Source: JBNKDD01 sp050288085 (GTDB taxonomy: Bacteria; Chloroflexota; Anaerolineae; Aggregatilineales; UBA3940). From it: a DNA stretch of 10,786 bases. Each line of letters begins with the position of its first letter. The first letter of the stretch is position 1. Shown here one piece after another: positions 6,904-10,786 of the stretch. Under the pieces are notes generated by a model. That model was not told the DNA's origin, made no database searches, and saw only the letters and a list, made by a program, of their open reading frames with translations. The stretch covers positions 1-10,786 of the forward strand of contig JBNKDD010000193.1 in NCBI GenBank assembly GCA_050288085.1. Reading direction: 5' to 3'. A program made the position numbers and the translations under genes.

Positions 6904-9900
6904 ATGACTGATAACCAACGCAACGAGAGCCTCCTTATAGCTGTCGGTCTACTGGTAATCCTGGCACTGGCAGCTTATTTGCGTTTCGTGGGCCTGGATT
7001 GGGATCAAAATCACCATCTGCATCCTGATGAGCGTTTCCTGACTCAGGTGACCTCAGCAATGCATTCTGTTGATTCGTGGAAAGATTATTTCGACACCAA
7101 CAATTCAACGCTTAACCCCAATAATGTGGGTTATGGCTTCTTTGTTTATGGTGACTTTCCCATTATCCTGACACGATATGTGGCCGAGCGGTTCGATCAA
7201 ACCAGCTACTTTACCATCTATCTGGTGGGGCGGGTCATTTCAGCGATCAGCGATCTGTTGTCGGTGGTGGTGATATTCCTGATCGGGAAAAAGTTGTTTA
7301 ACGCCAGGGTAGGATTGCTATCGGCTGCGCTCTATGCTTTTGCCGCCCTGCCAATCCAGCAAGCGCACTTCTTTACGGTCGAAGCAATCACCAACCTGTT
7401 TGTGGTGACTTCGTTTCTGTTTATCGCCCGCACCCTGACCAAACACAACTGGCTTGACTATCCGCTGTTTGGATTGACACTGGGGCTGGCAATGTCCAGT
7501 AAGGTGAGTATCTTCCCACTGGCATTGATCATGATTGTGACGCTGGTACTGCGAGTCGCCCGCGAGATCAACCAGAAGCAAGAAGAACGCATCGACAAAA
7601 TAGTCAAGAATATCCGCGATTCACAAGAGGTGGACGAGTCGCAAACACAACCACAGCCCTGGATAAAGCGCCCAACAACACGCTTAGTCGGACGAGCCGC
7701 CATCGGGCTGGTGATCGCCGGGTTGGTGACAGTTGCGATCTTCCGAGTCGGGCAGCCTTACGCCTTCCTGCCGCCCAATTCCGACGAACCGATCAGCGTT
7801 GAGGAGCTAGGTTTACCGCTCACCATTCTAAGCCAGATCGGTGATCCGGTAGGATTCCGTCCAAACCCAGTCTGGCTGCTCCAGATGGACGAGGTCAGGC
7901 GGCAGGTATCGGGTTATGCCGATATTCCGCCCAATCACCAATGGGGAAAGCGAATTCCACTGGTCTTCCCCTGGGTGAATATGATGCGGGTGGGCCTGGG
8001 ATGGCCGCTGGGTATTTTCTGCTGGCTGGCGTTTGCCTGGGCCATATGGGAGATCGGGCGGGGGCAGCGCGGCGCTTCTGCTCTGATGCTGCCCGTCACC
8101 TGGACGGCATTGATCTTCGTGTGGCAGGGGATCGGCTGGGTAAAGACCATGCGCTACTTCCTGCCGATTTACCCCTTCCTATTGATACTTGGCGCATGGG
8201 CAGCCGTCACGATCTGGGATCGAATTCAGGGTTTGTTGGCCCAAAGAAATGTCCAACGTTGGCATTGGGCGGCGGTTCTCAGCGCCGGTTTGACCGGTCT
8301 GGTGGTGGCTTCGGCGTTTATCTGGGGATTCTCAGTTTCCCGGATTTATACCCGCCCGGTGACCCGCGTTGAAGCCTCGGAATGGCTGCTCGAAAATATC
8401 CCGTCTGATGTTACGCTGTCGCTTGAAACGGACGACGGACCGCGGCTTTTTCAACTTGGGCTGCCTAACAACTGGCCCTCACGCGAGGTACCGGAAGACA
8501 GCGTCACCGAACCCACCGTCAAAAACACATTTATCGGGCAGGGGTTGGGACAGGCTTACCCGTTCAAGCTGTCTTACAGTGGCGTCTTAAATGAGATCAC
8601 GCTTAACCACGTCCTGGATGCGGAGAATCGCGAGGACGTTGAAACGCTGGAAATTGTACTTACCAAAGACTACGCCGGAAATGAAGTACTGGCAACCGGT
8701 ATTATCAGCAGTGACTTCAATGGAGAAATCGATCCGCGCGGCGAGGCTTACAAAATCAAATTCGATCCGGTACTCCTCAACGCGGATGAAACCTATTATT
8801 TGTTCATCAACGCTGCCGGGCCAATGCTACTATCAGGATCAAGCCTGGCGGTAGAAGGCGCATGGGATGACCCGATTCCGCTGTCGATTGCGCCTTACAA
8901 TGTGTGGGGAGCGCAATACCAGGGCTACGAGTTGGAAATGTCCTGGGAAGATACGGTAGAGAAACGCGACCGGATCGGCTATGTCCTCGATCAGAGCGAC
9001 TATATTGTCATTTCCAGCAACCGGTTCTATGCGTCCATGTCGCGGAATCCACGACGGTATCCCCTGACTATCCAGTATTACGAATCCCTGTTTAACGGGG
9101 AACTGGGGTTTGAGCTGATCGAGGATTTCACGTCGCGGCCCAATTTCGGCCCGATTGAATTCAATGACGACAACGCCGAGGAAGCCTGGACGGTCTACGA
9201 CCATCCGCGAGTATTTGTCTTCCAAAAGACGAATAATTACGATCCGGCGCGAACTGCCGAAATATTGGGCGAGGTCGATCTGGATAATGTTGTCCGCGTG
9301 ATCGCAAAAGACTCCAAAGGCCGCCCACAGAAGATACCCCTACCCCGGTTGAGGTCTGCCACAGGAATACATCTTGTCAATTCAAATACGGCAAGCTCGA
9401 CACAAGATAATATCTTTGTGAAGTTCCAACTGCTGGCGGTTGTGTTGTGGTGGCTGTTGGTATTGGGGATCGGGGCGGTGGCCTTCCCCACTTTGTTTGC
9501 ATTATTTCATGCTTTACCGGATCGCGCCTATCCACTCAGCCGGGTATTTGGCCTGTTGTTTGTGGCGTGGCTATCCTGGTTTGCAGGCAGTTACTCGATT
9601 CCCTGGGGTGGGTTCTCGGTGGCGGCAGCGATTGTCATGTTGGGGCTGCTCTCACTGGCCTTTATCTGGCCCCGGCGGGTTGAGTTTACGGATTGGCTGC
9701 GGGAACATTGGCAGCACATCTTGTTGATGGAAGGGATATTTGCCGCGCTGTTCCTGTTGTTTGTGCTGATACGGCTAGGCAACCCCGATCTGTGGCATCC
9801 GGCCTACGGCGGCGAAAAGCCAATGGATATGGCTTACTTCAATGCCATCTTAAACTCGGAGAGCTTCCCCCCATACGATCCCTGGTTCGCAGGTGGGACA

Positions 9901-10786
9901 ATCAACTACTACTATTTTGGCTTTGTGGTGGTCGGTGCACCGTTGAAATTGCTGCCAATTCCGATGACCGCGGCCTATAACCTGATCCTGCCAACGCTGT
10001 TTGCAATGACGGGGTTGGGGGCGTTCTCGGTGGCCTATAACCTGATATCTCCCTGGAAAGATGAGCCTTCCCCCGAAGAGGATGAACTGCTACAACGACC
10101 TTCACCGACCTTCTGGGAGACGATTAAAACATGGCCGAAAATCTCAGTTGGGGATGTGATCGAGTCACTGGGGCGGGACTTCGAGTATCTCAGTTCAAAA
10201 CTGGCAGGTAACTGGAAGCCTTATGCAGCCGGTATCACTGCGCTGCTTCTCACCGTCATACTGGGCAATCTCGACCAGATACGCACGGTGATATGGGGCT
10301 TCGCGGAGCTTGGCAGCGGTGAAGCTGCGTTTTCCAGCACATTAGCCCCGAATCTGGGTGATGTCTTCCGGGGGATTGCGATTCACTTCGGCGAGGGAAA
10401 GCTGCTGCCGGTAGGACTGGGGGAGTGGTATTGGAACGCCACCCGGCTGATCCCGGTTCCGCTTGACAGCACCGGCTATCCGTTGGAGGTCGGGCCGATC
10501 ACGGAGTTTCCGTTCTTCACCTTCCTGTATGCCGACCTGCACGCTCACATGATCGCGCTGCCGATTGGGCTGCTGGCGCTTACCTGGGCAACAGCCCAGA
10601 TACGAAGCGCCTTCTCAGAGAAACGTCTTCAGGGGATGGTGTGGCTGAACGTGATTGCCGGGGCATTGATCATCGGGGCGTTACGGGCGATCAATACCTG
10701 GGATATGCCAGCTTACCTGGTGTTAGGAGCGGCGGCGCTGGCGTTGGCCCATTTCTACCGCCGCCAGGTTGAGGAAGCCCTTCCGG
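6904..10786 (+). CDS. Giant GT39-type glycosyltransferase fused to Chlor_Arch_YYY (DUF2298) membrane domain, 3'-truncated
   Basis: One frame stays open for 1294 codons and leaves the window. The ATG at 6904 is chosen because a TM segment (LLIAVGLLVILALAAYLRFVGL) starts about ten residues later and an in-frame stop lies at 6889-6891; the purine run AAAAGG is unusually close to it. Residues 1-480 are a GT39-like core: LHPDERFL (D42, E43) in the first outer loop, H155FFTVE, QPYAF (284-288), and many helices. Residues 485-840 are extracytoplasmic, starting with TRVEASEWLLENIPSD, then a beta-rich insert (about 545-655), then SSNRFYASM...YDHPRVFVF (to about 775). Helices resume at 841. The YYY domain shows HPAYGGEKPMD (965-975), NYYYFG (1001-1006), GNL (1121-1123), WNATR (1177-1181) and EFPFFTFLYADLHAH (1201-1215). 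YYY function is unknown; the fusion suggests outer-face glycosyl transfer. Confidence 0.9.
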   Translation, partial: MTDNQRNESLLIAVGLLVILALAAYLRFVGLDWDQNHHLHPDERFLTQVTSAMHSVDSWKDYFDTNNSTLNPNNVGYGFFVYGDFPIILTRYVAERFDQTSYFTIYLVGRVISAISDLLSVVVIFLIGKKLFNARVGLLSAALYAFAALPIQQAHFFTVEAITNLFVVTSFLFIARTLTKHNWLDYPLFGLTLGLAMSSKVSIFPLALIMIVTLVLRVAREINQKQEERIDKIVKNIRDSQEVDESQTQPQPWIKRPTTRLVGRAAIGLVIAGLVTVAIFRVGQPYAFLPPNSDEPISVEELGLPLTILSQIGDPVGFRPNPVWLLQMDEVRRQVSGYADIPPNHQWGKRIPLVFPWVNMMRVGLGWPLGIFCWLAFAWAIWEIGRGQRGASALMLPVTWTALIFVWQGIGWVKTMRYFLPIYPFLLILGAWAAVTIWDRIQGLLAQRNVQRWHWAAVLSAGLTGLVVASAFIWGFSVSRIYTRPVTRVEASEWLLENIPSDVTLSLETDDGPRLFQLGLPNNWPSREVPEDSVTEPTVKNTFIGQGLGQAYPFKLSYSGVLNEITLNHVLDAENREDVETLEIVLTKDYAGNEVLATGIISSDFNGEIDPRGEAYKIKFDPVLLNADETYYLFINAAGPMLLSGSSLAVEGAWDDPIPLSIAPYNVWGAQYQGYELEMSWEDTVEKRDRIGYVLDQSDYIVISSNRFYASMSRNPRRYPLTIQYYESLFNGELGFELIEDFTSRPNFGPIEFNDDNAEEAWTVYDHPRVFVFQKTNNYDPARTAEILGEVDLDNVVRVIAKDSKGRPQKIPLPRLRSATGIHLVNSNTASSTQDNIFVKFQLLAVVLWWLLVLGIGAVAFPTLFALFHALPDRAYPLSRVFGLLFVAWLSWFAGSYSIPWGGFSVAAAIVMLGLLSLAFIWPRRVEFTDWLREHWQHILLMEGIFAALFLLFVLIRLGNPDLWHPAYGGEKPMDMAYFNAILNSESFPPYDPWFAGGTINYYYFGFVVVGAPLKLLPIPMTAAYNLILPTLFAMTGLGAFSVAYNLISPWKDEPSPEEDELLQRPSPTFWETIKTWPKISVGDVIESLGRDFEYLSSKLAGNWKPYAAGITALLLTVILGNLDQIRTVIWGFAELGSGEAAFSSTLAPNLGDVFRGIAIHFGEGKLLPVGLGEWYWNATRLIPVPLDSTGYPLEVGPITEFPFFTFLYADLHAHMIALPIGLLALTWATAQIRSAFSEKRLQGMVWLNVIAGALIIGALRAINTWDMPAYLVLGAAALALAHFYRRQVEEALP

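Noticed and set aside
6888..6911. Seven-codon frame MSKKRYD overlapping the start of the GT39-YYY gene
   Set aside because: It could act as a leader peptide for coupling, but it has no convincing Shine-Dalgarno and such short frames arise by chance.
7941..9095. Several short plus-strand frames (7941-8372, 8369-8590, 8591-8854, 8904-9095)
   Set aside because: They are out of frame with the single continuous 1294-codon GT39-YYY frame, which carries all the recognisable motifs. They are shadow frames, not a broken gene.
1..10786. CRISPR arrays, tRNA/rRNA genes, insertion sequences or long direct repeats
   Set aside because: Coding sequence fills almost the whole window. I saw no regularly spaced repeats, transposase motifs, terminal inverted repeats or tRNA-like cloverleaf sequence by eye.

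Overview
The window is one unbroken block of plus-strand genes for building and exporting a cell-surface glycan. It probably comes from a Chloroflexota bacterium, possibly of the Anaerolineae type. The best clue is the last protein, which carries the 'Chlor_Arch_YYY' (DUF2298) membrane domain known mainly from Chloroflexi and archaea, fused behind a GT39-type glycosyltransferase. Purine-rich Shine-Dalgarno sites and ATGA start/stop overlaps point to a bacterium rather than an archaeon. This assignment is inferred from gene content; there is no rRNA or other marker gene.

Layout: (1) positions 1-854, the 3' part of a flippase-like / LPG-synthase-TM membrane protein; (2) 851-1348, a VanZ-like membrane protein; (3) 1385-2563, a GT4 glycosyltransferase; (4) 2560-3423, a class I SAM methyltransferase; (5) 3448-4434, a two-domain protein with a probable M17-N/macro-like N-terminus and a C-terminal TIR domain; (6) 4431-6770, a GT39-like membrane glycosyltransferase with an extra N-terminal membrane section; (7) 6904-end, a very large GT39 + YYY fusion that is still open after 1294 codons. 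Genes 1/2, 3/4 and 5/6 overlap by ATGA, and the other gaps are 24-36 bp. Genes 1-6 therefore look like one operon. A 133-bp gap before gene 7 is the only place for a second promoter.

Working model (inference): the cytoplasmic GT4 enzyme and methyltransferase build or cap a lipid-linked glycan. The flippase-like protein may act in moving or modifying the lipid carrier. The polytopic GT39-type proteins transfer sugars from polyprenyl-phosphate donors on the outer face of the membrane. The set resembles parts of archaeal Agl-type glycosylation loci (AglD-like TM domain, Agl23/YYY association).

The outlier is the TIR gene. It looks like a sensor-plus-NADase defence or signalling effector, has clearly lower GC (about 47% in hand-counted lines, against roughly 55-60% nearby), and sits inside the glycan operon, coupled by overlap to the next glycosyltransferase. 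The TIR protein and the YYY fusion are the two parts of the window most worth follow-up.
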